DNA of 64,000 nucleotides from Virgibacillus proomii (GTDB taxonomy: Bacteria; Bacillota; Bacilli; Bacillales; Amphibacillaceae). Each line of letters begins with the position of its first letter. The stretch's first letter is position 1. Location of the stretch: contig NZ_FUFN01000010.1 in NCBI RefSeq assembly GCF_900162615.1, positions 440,149 through 504,148 of the forward strand, written 5' to 3'. A model generated the notes under the pieces. That model was not told the origin of the DNA. It ran no database searches and worked only from the letters and a program-made list of their open reading frames with translations. A program made the translations under genes and the position numbers. This document shows, piece after piece, positions 17,245-27,611 of this stretch.

Positions 17245-17269
17245 ACGCTTTCGAGAAGCGTATTTTTTT
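17245..17269 (+). terminator. Small hairpin terminator
   Basis: ACGCTT and AAGCGT pair around five bases and are followed by ATTTTTTTA. No intact plus-strand gene precedes it; it may be a relic of the mobile element whose remnant follows. Confidence 0.5.
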
Positions 17270-17289
17270 ACATGATCATCCACTTTTCT

Positions 17290-17566
17290 ATAGCCGATCG
17301 TGAATACCAGTATACCTCACATGGATTTAAAAGAAAAAGGTCGAACGGCAAAGATGACTCATAGTATGTCATGGGTTGGAAGGATGTATGGATAAGATCA
17401 ATTGAGCCTTTTTAGAGAACGATCAAAATGTCTGCGGTCTTTTACATATGATTTTAAAGAACTTTGCCTTGCGGTGGATGATACATTCAGATTTTATCAT
17501 TATGATCGATTCCAAAAACGACTAAATGGCCTTAGCCCTATGTATATAGAGCTAAAGCCATTAAGA
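17290..17566 (+). mobile_element. Degenerate IS3-family (IS150-like) transposase remnant
   Basis: Reading across frameshifts, the plus strand gives ADRE-YQYTSHGFKRK, then MTHSMSWVGRMYG and, in a later frame, AVDDTFRFYHYDRFQKRLNG and LSP. These match the C-terminal core and tail of IS3-type OrfB integrases (usual forms HSDRGYQYTSHAFK, MSRVGRCIDNGP, YNYDRFQKRLNGLSPMEYR). The DDE glutamate region is eroded. The last part is shared with the fragment at 12055. No terminal inverted repeats could be picked out. Confidence 0.65.
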
Positions 17567-17627
17567 TATTTTATTATTTCCGCTCTTTACCTGATAGGGA
17601 GGGTTCAAAAGATGGCAGATCCTTTAA

Positions 17628-19085
17628 TTAGAAAGGATAATCCCTTGGCTCATTTTGTATAGAAATCCATTGAAATGTTGTGAACTCATCAAGCGACCAT
17701 TTTCCACCGATCCGGCCAAGTCCGGATTCTTTTTCTCCACCAAAAGCAATTAACGGTTCATCATTTACACTTTGATCATTCACATGAATCATACCCGTCT
17801 TGATCCGTTTAGCAATTTCGACGCCCTTTTCAACGGAACCTGCGTGAATAGCTCCACTTAATCCATATTGTGTATCATTGGCAATTTGAATTGCTTCCTC
17901 CTCTGTATTAAAAGGAATAATTGTTGTGACTGGGCCAAACACTTCATTTTTGGCAGTGGACACATCATTTGTATCCGACTTAAGAATATATGGATACATT
18001 ACATTGCCTTCTATTTTCCCTTCAAGCACAATCTGAGCGCCTTCATTTTTTGCTTTTTCAATTTGTCCTAAAATCCGTTTAACAGCTTCCTTGTTGATTA
18101 ACGGGCCGATCATGTTTTCATGATTTTGTGGATTGCCTGCTGTAATTTTCTTCACCTTTTCTGAAAGCTTATCGATGAATTTATCGCAAATGCTCTGATG
18201 GACGATGATCCGATTAATAGCCATACAGATTTGTCCATTATGGAAATAACTACCGAAAGCTGCGGAGTCAACAGATTTTTCCAAATCGGCATCCTCTAAT
18301 ACGATAAGTGCATTATTTCCACCCAGTTCCAGAGCCGCTTTTTTCATATTCCGGCCGCAGCGTTCTCCAATATGTTTGCCAACTTTATTAGAACCCGTAA
18401 ACGAGATTAATCTTGGTATTGGATGATCAACAAAGCCATCACCAATTTCATCAATAGATGCCACAGTAACATTTAATAATCCTTTTGGTAATCCAGCTTC
18501 TTCAAAGATCTTAGCAATGAATAGACCTCCGCTTATCGCCGTCTGTTCATCCGGCTTTAAAACAACCCCATTTCCAGCTGCTAACGCTGGAGCTACAGAG
18601 CGGATCGACAAATACATTGGGAAATTAAACGGGCTAATGATACCCACGACGCCAATTGGCCTTCGATACACACGATTCTCTTTACCTGGCACTAAAGATG
18701 GAACCATCTCTTCACCCATCCTTTTAGGAAAGCTGGCAGCCTCTTTTGTGATCGAAATACAGAAGTCCAATTCTACATTTGCTTTTACAAAAGATGAACC
18801 GGTTTCACGGATAAGTAAATCAACGATTTCTTCCCGGCGCGATTCCATGATTGAAGCAGCTTTTTCCATCACTTCCGATTTTTTAAAAGCATTTACTTCC
18901 TCCCATGCCATTTGTGATTGTTCGGCAGATCGGTATGCCTCATCAATATCTTCCAGAGTCGCCATTTTGATTTTAGCGATAACTTCATTACTATATGGAT
19001 TCCTATCCTCATAAACAGAATCACTGCGACCTTCTCGCCACGTTCCTGCAATAAATTGCTTATTCCATTGATTATATGACCCCAT
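17628..19085 (-). CDS. NAD(P)-dependent aldehyde dehydrogenase, YfmT-like
   Basis: A 485-residue ALDH-superfamily enzyme that oxidises an aldehyde to its acid. Visible signatures are IISPFNFPMYLSIRSVAPAL (oxyanion asparagine), VLKPDE, the nucleotide loop FTGSNKVGKHI, the catalytic glutamate in LELGGNNALIV and the catalytic cysteine in HNGQICMAINR. EVFGPV is near residue 385. It looks most like benzaldehyde/vanillin dehydrogenases such as B. subtilis YfmT, but the aldehyde cannot be fixed from sequence. I start at the ATG at 19085, nine bases behind AAAGGGGTGG; a GTG four codons earlier overlaps that site. Monocistronic. Confidence 0.9.
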   Translation of the reverse strand: MGSYNQWNKQFIAGTWREGRSDSVYEDRNPYSNEVIAKIKMATLEDIDEAYRSAEQSQMAWEEVNAFKKSEVMEKAASIMESRREEIVDLLIRETGSSFVKANVELDFCISITKEAASFPKRMGEEMVPSLVPGKENRVYRRPIGVVGIISPFNFPMYLSIRSVAPALAAGNGVVLKPDEQTAISGGLFIAKIFEEAGLPKGLLNVTVASIDEIGDGFVDHPIPRLISFTGSNKVGKHIGERCGRNMKKAALELGGNNALIVLEDADLEKSVDSAAFGSYFHNGQICMAINRIIVHQSICDKFIDKLSEKVKKITAGNPQNHENMIGPLINKEAVKRILGQIEKAKNEGAQIVLEGKIEGNVMYPYILKSDTNDVSTAKNEVFGPVTTIIPFNTEEEAIQIANDTQYGLSGAIHAGSVEKGVEIAKRIKTGMIHVNDQSVNDEPLIAFGGEKESGLGRIGGKWSLDEFTTFQWISIQNEPRDYPF

Positions 19086-19284
19086 TTTAAAAACCACCCC
19101 TTTATTCGGATTTTATTATAAATACCCCCCTTATGTATTCTATAATAGAGTCTTATTTAAGTAAATTTTAAAGCTCATCATGATTCTTTGATTTTTAAAT
19201 TACTTCAATATAAACATAATTTACGTTCACTTGATCGGGTGAAATTTATGAATATTTTCCTATTAATATCGATTATATGAAACT

Positions 19285-19950
19285 TTACCAAAGGTTCCAC
19301 GGATATTCCTTTGGTGGAAGTGATTCTATCTTAACCATTTTCTTTTTAGTCGGATGTTCAAATTGTAATAAATTTGCCCATAATGCAATTTGTTGGCCTG
19401 GATGACTTTTTAGTCCGTATTTTTGATCACCGTAGATTGGGCATCCAGATGTGGAAAGCTGAACGCGTATTTGATGAGGACGTCCAGTATATAACTGTAT
19501 GGAAAGTAGACTTAAGTCTTTTATTTTGCTGATCATTTCGTATTTTAGTATCGCTTTTTTGGCATTCTTATAATGATCCGGAACAGTATACACTTTATTT
19601 TCACGTTGATTCTTGAATAAATAATGTTGCATGACCCCATGACTTGCAGGAGGTGCTCCCCTTACAACAGCTAAATACCTTCTGTCAAACGCTCTCCTGC
19701 GAATGACGTCTGATAATCGTGAAGCAGCCTTAGATGTTTTGGCAAATGTCATCACACCGCCAACAGGTCGATCCAACCGATGAACTAGCCCTAGAAAAAC
19801 GTTGCCTGGCTTTTGATAGCGTATTTTTAAATCATGTTTTAAGATTGTAAGTAAATCCTTATCTCCAGTGTTGTCTTTTTGCACAGGGATATTTATCGGC
19901 TTTTGAACAACGAGCAGATGATTGTCTTCATATAAAACAGAAATTTGCAT
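19285..19950 (-). CDS. RluA-family pseudouridine synthase
   Basis: A 221-residue catalytic domain without an N-terminal S4 domain, so it belongs to the short RluA branch that modifies uridines in rRNA or tRNA. The catalytic aspartate lies in GLVHRLDRPVGGVMTFAKT; the other conserved blocks are ISVLYEDNHLLVVQKP, RRYLAVVRG, LYTGRPHQIRVQL and GDQKYG. The start ATG at 19950 follows AAGGAG; a longer frame upstream to 20061 has no homologous content. The target site is not predictable. Confidence 0.88.
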   Translation of the reverse strand: MQISVLYEDNHLLVVQKPINIPVQKDNTGDKDLLTILKHDLKIRYQKPGNVFLGLVHRLDRPVGGVMTFAKTSKAASRLSDVIRRRAFDRRYLAVVRGAPPASHGVMQHYLFKNQRENKVYTVPDHYKNAKKAILKYEMISKIKDLSLLSIQLYTGRPHQIRVQLSTSGCPIYGDQKYGLKSHPGQQIALWANLLQFEHPTKKKMVKIESLPPKEYPWNLW

Positions 19951-20351
19951 GTAATACCAAGACTCCTTCAATACATAATGCATCGATTGTATCGTATATT
20001 GGTAAACTTTCAAAGGTCTTCCTAATTCCATTTCTATTAATATATAGCCCTCACCAGCCATTCACCTTCTTTAAACAATCATTCTTTTAGCTTTACCAAT
20101 TACTGATGCTGCATAAAAGCCAAAAATCGGAGATTGATTATTCTAATATACTCATAATCAACATATCCTAGATCGAACATGTATATGGCATCTTTATCAT
20201 CTAGGGAGATTTCCAACTGATTTCGCGTGTTCGCTTGGATTTGTCAGCTATGCTTTTTACCCCTTGTTTAAAAAGTGACAAAAATGAATATATAGAGTAT
20301 TCTTTTTAGAAATATGGTGATTTTGAACTTGGATCAGGGGGGAATTTAAGC

Positions 20352-20855
20352 ATGGAATTATGTACGCCGAGTGAGGAGTGGGAGGCAGAACATCAAGCAT
20401 ATTGGGAAGAATGGGGAGAGGAGGCAATGATTCCAGCCAGCTTTGATTTAACAGGTTACGATAATTATCATACATATTTACAGGATTTAGCTTCTAAACA
20501 ACAAGGGGAAGGAAATTGGGTTCCTAATTCAAATTATTTTCTTGTTAATGAAAATGAGAGAATCATGGCAATGCTTAATATTAGACATGAGCTTAACGAC
20601 TTTTTAAGGAAGGTGGGGGGACATATTGGTTACGGGGTTAGGCCATCGGAACGAAGAAAAGGTTATGCAACAAGGATTTTACGGGAAGCTTTGGCTGTAT
20701 GCCAAGAATTAAAGATAGAGCATGTACTGGTAACCTGCGAAGCTAGTAATTTTGGTTCAGCAAAAGCCATTATAAATAATGGCGGTATAGAAGATGAATC
20801 GTATAAGGATCGTGCTGGGAAGATAACGAGAAGGTTTTGGATACGGAATAAATAA
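20352..20855 (+). CDS. GNAT-family N-acetyltransferase
   Basis: A 167-residue GCN5-type acetyltransferase. The acetyl-CoA binding motif A is GGHIGYGVRPSERRKGYATR at about residues 88-107, with the Q/RxxGxG/A core as RRKGYA. The C-terminal part ALAVCQELKIEHVLVTCEAS, NFGSAKAIINNGGIED is typical of the branch annotated as predicted acetyltransferases (COG3981). The N-terminus is strikingly acidic (EEWEAEHQAYWEEWGEEA). Substrate unknown. A very strong GGGGGG site precedes the ATG, and a terminator follows. Confidence 0.85.
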   Translation: MELCTPSEEWEAEHQAYWEEWGEEAMIPASFDLTGYDNYHTYLQDLASKQQGEGNWVPNSNYFLVNENERIMAMLNIRHELNDFLRKVGGHIGYGVRPSERRKGYATRILREALAVCQELKIEHVLVTCEASNFGSAKAIINNGGIEDESYKDRAGKITRRFWIRNK

Positions 20856-20910
20856 TGATTTAAAATGTTGCTTGATCTTGAAGTTCACTTTCAACTCTAT
20901 GGAAATAGAA

Positions 20911-20947
20911 AAACGTAGCTTCCTGATTATGGGAAGCTACACTTTTG
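20911..20947. terminator. Bidirectional terminator between the GNAT gene and lacZ
   Basis: GTAGCTTCC/GGAAGCTAC, 9-bp stem with eight-base loop, T-rich on the plus side (ACTTTT) and AAAAAC/GTTTTTC on the other. It sits between two convergent genes. Confidence 0.8.
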
Positions 20948-20982
20948 GGATAGAAGAAGGAGGAAAGTCTTTAATGACTTTA

Positions 20983-23900
20983 TCATTTTCTTCCTAACTC
21001 TACTATATTATTTGTGGTGACATCTTCAAAAGAGATTTCAAAACTGAGTGAGAAATCATCAAATTTACATCTGTACTTATCCAGCTGATCTTGTCCACAG
21101 GAATTACTTCCTAATCCATTTTGTTGCTTATCGAGATGCAAAACCAAGTAATCTCGTTCGACTAAATTGATCGTGTGCTTTGCTTTTTCCAAATCCACAT
21201 CTTCGTATTTAGAAACACGAAAGTTTAATGGATGGTTACCTTTAAATAATAGTGCATGGTTTTTATTAGAAAGCCCTATCCAATCACAATCCATGTGGTT
21301 GCCGTTTTCCTGTGGTTTCACATAATTTACAAACAGTTTATCGACGTTTGCGTGAAATACACCAGGATAAACGGATTGACAAGAGTCAACATAGTTTTCG
21401 TGAGGTCCTAACCCGCGCCAAGAGACAGACTGTAGTTGTTTATTCAAATGCATGGTTACCCCTATTCTTGGAAGCATTGGTGGAGCATTTTCTTTTCGTC
21501 CTGAAGCAATTCCGTTAACTTCAACACGCATTTTTCCAGCTGGAGAAATAACATATTTATAGGTCAAATCGTAGTACCATGAGCTGTTAGTAGTTCCATA
21601 GAAAGCGTGAACTGTCCAATCGAAACTTCCATTATTTATGTCATAGGTTATATCACGAATTATTTCATGGCCTAAGTGCATAAAGTATTTGTTTTTATAG
21701 TCTTTCAGATAGTACATATCATTGTCGATCGGAGCTCTCCACCATGTGAAGTTAGGACCCTTTTTAATGAATGTATGACCTTGGAATCTAGCCTCTATTA
21801 AATTACCTCTTACTTTATCGAATGTATAAGCAAAATTTTCACCCGATACAATTACTGTAAAGTCCTTCTCAGTAAAGCTTAAATCAAGACCCTCTGTAGA
21901 AGGAGCAACAATTTGCTTTGGTTCTTTATGGTAGATAAATACAGATTTAGTAACTTCGAAATTTGCTTTAGCCCAACTGGTATCTTCTTTAAGCCGATAA
22001 ATCAAGTGTACTGTATATTGAGCTCCAGGCTTAAAATTATTCAGCTTTGGATATGCAATAGTGATTTGTTTAGAATCTCTTGTTGCTATTTCAGGCAATG
22101 TTTGTTCTTTTTCCTCGAGGAGTTGATCATCCTCGTAGAAACAGCAAATTAGTTTATAATCATTTAAACTCTTAAATTCTTGACGGTTTGTAAGTTGATA
22201 TAAACCGGATTTGATATCAATAGGTTCTGTTTGAACAGGTTCGATTACTTTTTTATATTCCGTTAAAGCAGTTGAAGGTGTCCGATCTGGCATTAATAAA
22301 CCATCTATACAGAAGTTGCCGTTAGTTGGTTCATCACCAAAATCCCCACCGTATCGGTAATATACTTTCCCGTCTTCTGTAACTGTTTCTATTCCATGAT
22401 CAAACCATTCCCAAATAAAGCCACCTTGAAGATGATCATATTTGTAAAACAGATCTTGATATTCTTTCAGATTTCCCGGTCCATTACCCATAGCATGGGC
22501 ATATTCACATAGGATATGTGGTTTTTGAGTAGTATGAATCACTTTATCCATTGTTAATTTTTCGTCGTGCTCCAGCCATGTGTACATCGTTGTGTATACA
22601 TCACTGATTTCTGCTTCAAAATCTCCTTCATAATGTACAAGGCGAGTTGGATCTGTCTTTTTTACGTATTCGCTCATTTTTCTGAAATTATAGCCAAATG
22701 CTGATTCGTTTCCTAATGACCACATAATGATACATGGGTTATTTTTATCTCTCATTAGTGTTCGTTTTATTCGGTTAACGTAAGCTTCTTCCCATTCAGG
22801 ATTATCAGAGATCCATTTATAGTCACCTGTTAATTCAAATCCATGACATTCTAAATCTGCTTCGGAAATAACATACATACCGTATCGGTTGCATAATTCA
22901 TAGAAATAAGGAGAGTTTGGATAATGAGCAGTTCGAATAGCATTTATATTATGCTGCTTCATTAAAATAATATCTTGTTCCACACTCTCATAAGTTGTCA
23001 CGCGTCCTTTAGTTGGACTATAATCATGGCGGTTGACTCCTTTTAATTTAATAGCTACCCCATTTACTAGAAATTGCTTGCCTCTTAATTCGATTTGAAC
23101 AAATCCAACATCTTGTTGAACAACCTCAATTGCTTCATTGTCATTGTATACAGTCATGATCAGTTTATATAAATATGGGTTTTCCGCTGACCATTTCACG
23201 GCTTTTTAACTTTCTTCGTCAGGCTGTCTCTGCCATCTTGTTCGTGAGTGAAAATTGTTTCACCCCTGGCATTTAACAATTGATAGTGTGTTTTCTGATT
23301 TAATGGTTTATCAAATACAGGATTTACGATCAATGTAGCTTCTTGATAAGAAGAATCAAATATCGTTTTTATCGTGAAATCCCATAGACCTCGTGTTGGT
23401 CTGGCAAACAGTTCAACATCGCGGAATATTCCACTTAACCACCACATATCTTGGTCTTCCAAATATGTTCCGTCCGACCATTGAAATACACGAACAGTTA
23501 AATAGTTCGTACCCTCAATTAAAGAATTGGTTAAATCAAATTCACTTTGAATTCTGGCACCTTTACTATAACCGATAAATCGATTATTTAAATATACCTC
23601 ATATGCTGAATCGACGCCTTGAAATCGGATTATATATTGATAGTTCTTATCGATGTTATCTATTTCAAATGTTCTTCGGTAAATACCAGTTGGATTTTCT
23701 GTCGGTACATATGGTGGAATGATTGGGAAATTGTACCAAAGATCAGCATAATGCATATTGCCAAACCCTTGAGTTTGCCAGTTTCCAGGTACTTCAATCT
23801 CAACCCATGTAGAATAATCGTAATCTGTTTTGTAAAAATCTTCTGGACTATATTCAGGTGCACTAAATATAAGAATGACCATTCACCATTTAAATTCTGG

Positions 23901-24016
23901 TAAAAATGTTGTTTGTTTTCTTCAATGGTTGATAGACTCGTAAAATGTGACCTTGCTTCCATTCTATTAATATCATCAACCTTGTGATTTTCCCATCTTT
24001 TTTTAACTACTACCAT
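20983..24016 (-). pseudogene. lacZ: Beta-galactosidase (GH2, LacZ-type) with two single-base frameshifts
   Basis: About 1010 codons read through two breaks. The start at 24016 overlaps the permease stop by 14 bases. Break 1 near 23867: ...GEWSFLY must shift to FSAPEYSPEDF, restored by one extra T in a TTT run. Break 2 near 23200: ...TKKVKK must shift to AVKWSAENPYLY, restored by one extra A in AAAAA. Otherwise the enzyme looks whole: sugar-binding domain with VPGNWQTQGFG, catalytic acid in WSLGNESAFGYN, nucleophile in HILCEYAHAMGNGPGN, and a C-terminal beta-sandwich. It would hydrolyse beta-galactosides in the cytosol. Two homopolymer deletions without any stop substitutions suggest sequencing error or very recent loss. 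Confidence 0.9.
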
Positions 24017-25475
24017 TTTCTTCACCTTTCTTCCTTTCTTTTTTCTCGTATCTTCTATAGCAAATACCTGCAAATCCAAGGAATATAATAATTCCCAGTA
24101 CATTGTAAATAAGACTAAATAATGGATTCATAGAACCTTCAGCAACTACTCCAGTCTGTAAATATGCCATTAATGCAGCCGGTGAAGGGAAAGTGGAGAC
24201 AAAGAAAGCGAATAAAAAGAATGTTAATAACATGATTCCCATCACAATACCAGTTTTTTGCTTCCCAACTTTAAATGATCTAGGCAAATGCTCTTTTTTA
24301 GCGCGAAACACGATATAAGCAATTAGCAAAAACAAGACAGGTATTAATGATGTTGCTGCTGTCATATTAATTAATGTTTTTAACAAAGAATTAACCGTGC
24401 CAATTCCTAATGCGGGAATTAGTAATAAAATGGTTACAATAATTGCTTGTAGTGTTAAGGCGTTAGTTGGATTTCCTTCATTATTCGTTTTTGCGACCCA
24501 TTTACCAAATATGCCTTCAGGGATTTCTGAAAACAATATTTTAACTGGTGCAGCTGTCCATATTACTAATGAACCTATGGCACTTAACATCATGATTAAA
24601 CCAACGAATCTGTTAATTCCATCGCCAATTCCAAAGTGACTTCCTAAAATAGCGAATGCTTCAAATAGGGCATCTGAATAGTTATCCTGCAGTGCTTCAG
24701 CTGGCATGATTAAACCAACTGCAACAGATCCTAGAGCATACATAATACCAATAGAAAAAGCAGCAATTATAATTGTTCTAATAAAGGTTTTATTCCCCCC
24801 ATGAATATCTTTTACATATACTCCTATTGCTTCTGCTCCCCCTACTGCCTGTAAAATCCATGCTAGTGTGGCAAAGTAATTCCAGTTCATAGAAGGAGCA
24901 AGAGTTTCCCCAGTAAATTCTTGTGCTGTAGGTTTACCCAACATAAACACTACGGCCAAAGCAAAAACAATAAAACCAATTCCCATTAAAAGTCTCGCTA
25001 CACCAGATACATCTGTAACTTTTGAAATCCAAGTCACTCTTTTTATAGAAACAAACGTTGCAAGCCAGAAAAGGAAGATAGATAAGAGTGACATAGAAAC
25101 AGTTGCATTAGCCCCAAACCCATTTCTTCCTACGAAGGTGTAGGAAGCATAGATTAAAATTTGCGGTAATAGGGCTGTAAAGTAAACTAAGTTTACAAAA
25201 AAGTAAGACCATGAGCCTAAAAAGGCCCATTTTTCACCTAATGATGTACGGATCCAGCTGTAAACACCGGATTCTGACTCCAAGTTGGCTGACGAAAACT
25301 CGCCTATCATTAAGGCGAACGGGATGAAATAAAAAACAGTGGCAAATAAAAATGTAAAAACTGCAGATAAGCCGATACTGGCAGTTGCATTTATGATGTT
25401 ATTAAATGCGAAAACTGCGGTAAAAGCCATTAACAAAAATGAAGTAGCGGTTATTTTTTTTCTGCTTTCCGTCAT
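24003..25475 (-). CDS. APC-superfamily amino-acid/solute permease
   Basis: A 490-residue integral membrane protein with about twelve to fourteen helices. It resembles the glutamate/GABA-antiporter (GadC/YjeM) branch of the APC family: FNNIINATASIGLSAVFTFL in helix 1, GEFSSANLESESGVYSWIRT, and GGAEAIGVYVKDIHGG in helix 6. The C-terminal end is strongly charged (YEKKERKKGEENGSS). Its stop overlaps the lacZ start, so they are translated together. APC permeases normally carry amino acids, so pairing with a beta-galactosidase is unexpected; the real substrate may be a galactoside or a galactosylated compound, which is inference. Divergent AraC-type regulator upstream. Confidence 0.82.
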   Translation of the reverse strand: MTESRKKITATSFLLMAFTAVFAFNNIINATASIGLSAVFTFLFATVFYFIPFALMIGEFSSANLESESGVYSWIRTSLGEKWAFLGSWSYFFVNLVYFTALLPQILIYASYTFVGRNGFGANATVSMSLLSIFLFWLATFVSIKRVTWISKVTDVSGVARLLMGIGFIVFALAVVFMLGKPTAQEFTGETLAPSMNWNYFATLAWILQAVGGAEAIGVYVKDIHGGNKTFIRTIIIAAFSIGIMYALGSVAVGLIMPAEALQDNYSDALFEAFAILGSHFGIGDGINRFVGLIMMLSAIGSLVIWTAAPVKILFSEIPEGIFGKWVAKTNNEGNPTNALTLQAIIVTILLLIPALGIGTVNSLLKTLINMTAATSLIPVLFLLIAYIVFRAKKEHLPRSFKVGKQKTGIVMGIMLLTFFLFAFFVSTFPSPAALMAYLQTGVVAEGSMNPLFSLIYNVLGIIIFLGFAGICYRRYEKKERKKGEENGSS

Positions 25476-25514
25476 AATTTGAGCTCCTTTCTTGTTTGTG
25501 AGCTTCTTACAAAA

Positions 25515-25577
25515 TGTACATGTACAAGGATTCTTGTTAATATAAATGTAATCAACTTGCTAATGACTGCGCTTTCA
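25515..25577. promoter_or_regulatory. Control region between permease-lacZ and araC-type gene
   Basis: Contains the perfect palindrome TGTACATGTACA (25515-25526) and TGACTGCGCTTTCA (25564-25577), which fits the CcpA cre consensus TGWNANCGNTNWCA with one mismatch. A cre site would suit a carbohydrate operon. Both assignments rest on consensus matching only; the promoters themselves are not clear. Confidence 0.45.
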
Positions 25578-25654
25578 TGGTAACGGAATTAGACATGTAA
25601 GTTAATACTTTATTGTTGTTTGTTCTTGACATTATGTTGCAAGGAGGAATTACT

Positions 25655-26542
25655 TTGTTTCATTCCATTGGCACGTTTCAGACAGATCAGAAGCTTAATA
25701 ATGAATTTTACATTTATGAGTGTGGATATGAAGATGTGAAACCCAGAGATCCTTATCAGTATCAACCCATTGATTATTACTTGGTTCACTATATTTTAGA
25801 GGGAGAGGGGTTGTTTTTTATTGAAGATGAGGTACACCATCTAGGTGCCAAAGAAGGATTTATCATTCCACCGGGAACAAAAAATAATTATTATCCGCTT
25901 GCGGGGAATCCTTGGAGCTATCGATGGATTGGCTTTAAAGGCTCTTTATGTGAAGAACTGTTTATAAAGTGTGGACTATTAAATGATGTGCATCAAGGTA
26001 TGAAAAATTATGTGTTCAGATTTAAAGATAAAAGTAAACTAAACCAATTATTTGCTAATGCATATTTTTATTCACAGAGAAGAAAGTCGTATGCAGCACT
26101 TGCAGAAGCGTACCATATTATAAATTTACTAATCGAGCAGTATGAGGAAGAAGTACGATGCAGTATTACCGAAGGGGAAAAATATGTACGAGAAGCAATT
26201 AAAATCATCGAAAACAAATATGATGATCAACTGTTTTCGGTTAAAGAGCTTGCACGAAAAGTGCAAATTGAGCGATCTTATTTATATCGGTTGTTTAAAA
26301 AATATTTAAATATTAATCCAAAACAGTATATTTTGCAGTATAGAATTAATAAATCTACGGAGTTACTGCAAAAAAGCAGTTATAGTATTGAGGAGATTGC
26401 TTATTTAGTAGGTTTTAATAGCCCATCCCATTTTTCTAGACAATTTTCAAACTGTAAAAGTTTATCTCCATCGAAATATCGTTCCAAATTTAAAGTTATT
26501 ACTACTAATTATAATGGGAGTGAAAATAAACTGGAGAGATAA
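25655..26542 (+). CDS. AraC-family transcriptional regulator
   Basis: A 295-residue regulator. The N-terminal half is a cupin-like effector domain (YYLVHYILEGEGLFFIEDEV, GFIIPPGTKNNYYP); the C-terminal 100 residues hold two helix-turn-helix units, FSVKELARKVQIERSYLYRL and YSIEEIAYLVGFNSPSHFSR, ending LSPSKYRSKFK. This layout is that of sugar-responsive activators such as MsmR/RafR. The start is TTG at 25655, seven bases after a perfect AAGGAGG; upstream in-frame codons lack a site. Being divergent from permease-lacZ, it is the likely activator of that pair. Terminator downstream. Confidence 0.88.
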   Translation: MFHSIGTFQTDQKLNNEFYIYECGYEDVKPRDPYQYQPIDYYLVHYILEGEGLFFIEDEVHHLGAKEGFIIPPGTKNNYYPLAGNPWSYRWIGFKGSLCEELFIKCGLLNDVHQGMKNYVFRFKDKSKLNQLFANAYFYSQRRKSYAALAEAYHIINLLIEQYEEEVRCSITEGEKYVREAIKIIENKYDDQLFSVKELARKVQIERSYLYRLFKKYLNINPKQYILQYRINKSTELLQKSSYSIEEIAYLVGFNSPSHFSRQFSNCKSLSPSKYRSKFKVITTNYNGSENKLER

Positions 26543-26584
26543 TTTATAATATTATGTGAATATTTTCACTTTGATTAGATATAC

Positions 26585-26614
26585 AACCGCATTTTTAGAC
26601 AATGCGGTTTTTTC
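26585..26614 (+). terminator. Terminator after the AraC-type gene
   Basis: AACCGCAT/ATGCGGTT, 8-bp stem with nine-base loop, followed by TTTTCT. Confidence 0.8.
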
Positions 26615-26864
26615 TGCAACCATCTTCATTTTGTCAAAATTTTAATAGTGTTCCAAGATCTATTATGATATTTTTTATGATCCAGTTTTTAGAGATTAAA
26701 TGAAAGAAAATATCGAAAATAAAAACTGAAAAATCAAACGGATTGCTTGATTTATCGGTTTGTTACTTCTTACCTATTAAAACAAGTAATTCAATACTAT
26801 ATAATGGAAGTATAGATATTAATCACATGATGATGGAATGGTCAATTGCGTTGAGGTGAGAAAA

Positions 26865-27284
26865 TTGGAATCGTTGCACTGGATTAACGGGCAAATTAGT
26901 CGAACGCAGAATTCGCTTTATGTGTTGAATGTACAGTTGGAAGAAAAACGTAGAGAATTAGAACGACTGGCTTTAGCATATTCAAATTTACATGATTTCC
27001 AAAATGAATTTAGACGAAATGAACAATGGTGTTTAGCACCAGAATTATCTGAAGATACGTGGACAGGAACATTGGCCAATCAGTTTCAACAATGGAAAGA
27101 AAATGAGATTCTCCAAAGTTATGTGGCTTTATATAACAAGCAATTAGCACTAACGATGGATCAATTAAATGATAAGTTAAGAGAAACGAAGCAATCAATT
27201 ATCGATATTCGTATGGATGTAACCGCTCAAAACAATGCTTTGGATGATTTATATGACAGGCAGCGAAGGGAGTTAATGAATTAA
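26865..27284 (+). CDS. YwqH-like (DUF5082) type VII secretion accessory protein
   Basis: A 139-residue mostly helical protein with coiled-coil character (QLEEKRRELERLALAYSNLH) and a central W-x-G-like turn (EDTWTGTLANQFQQW). It corresponds to YwqH of B. subtilis, first of the ywqH-ywqI-ywqJ type genes that escort LXG toxins through the type VII (Yuk) system. I start at TTG 26865, six bases behind GAGGTG; upstream in-frame codons have no site. It overlaps the next gene by one base (TAATG). These small partners probably pair with the LXG helix bundle as targeting factors, as shown for Lap proteins of streptococci. Confidence 0.75.
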   Translation: MESLHWINGQISRTQNSLYVLNVQLEEKRRELERLALAYSNLHDFQNEFRRNEQWCLAPELSEDTWTGTLANQFQQWKENEILQSYVALYNKQLALTMDQLNDKLRETKQSIIDIRMDVTAQNNALDDLYDRQRRELMN

Positions 27285-27568
27285 TGAGTGAGGAAGTAAA
27301 AATTAATTATACTCCAATTGAAAAAGCATTGGTCAATCTAAAAACGTCCGCCCAAGCAATGGATTATGATATAGTAGACGATTGTCAAGGTGACAATATG
27401 TTGGATATGATCACGAAAATAAATGAGATTAATCATTTATTAGAGGAAGTTTTGTCCACATATCAATCGCTACTTCTCGACCATGGTCAATCAACAGTCG
27501 AAGCGATTAATCAATTTGTTGAGTCAGAGCAAGCTATCGCTTCATCTATTCAATTTCTGGAAAAATAA
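27284..27568 (+). CDS. YwqI-like (DUF5344) type VII secretion partner
   Basis: A 94-residue helical protein of WXG100-like size: NYTPIEKALVNLKTSAQAMD in the first helix, MLDMITKINEINHLLEEVLS and AINQFVESEQAIASSIQFL in the second. It fits the YwqI/DUF5344 family, always found between a YwqH-type gene and an LXG gene. It shares the A of the preceding stop, and 43 bases separate it from the LXG gene. A heterodimer or trimer with its neighbours is inferred from the family. Confidence 0.75.
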   Translation: MSEEVKINYTPIEKALVNLKTSAQAMDYDIVDDCQGDNMLDMITKINEINHLLEEVLSTYQSLLLDHGQSTVEAINQFVESEQAIASSIQFLEK

Positions 27569-27611
27569 TAAGCTATCTTTTCATTGACATTCCTCAGCAG
27601 GAGGGTTATCC

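Noticed and set aside
17402..17662. 86-codon plus-strand gene
   Set aside because: It is a piece of the degenerate IS3 transposase and then runs over the 3' end of the aldehyde dehydrogenase gene.
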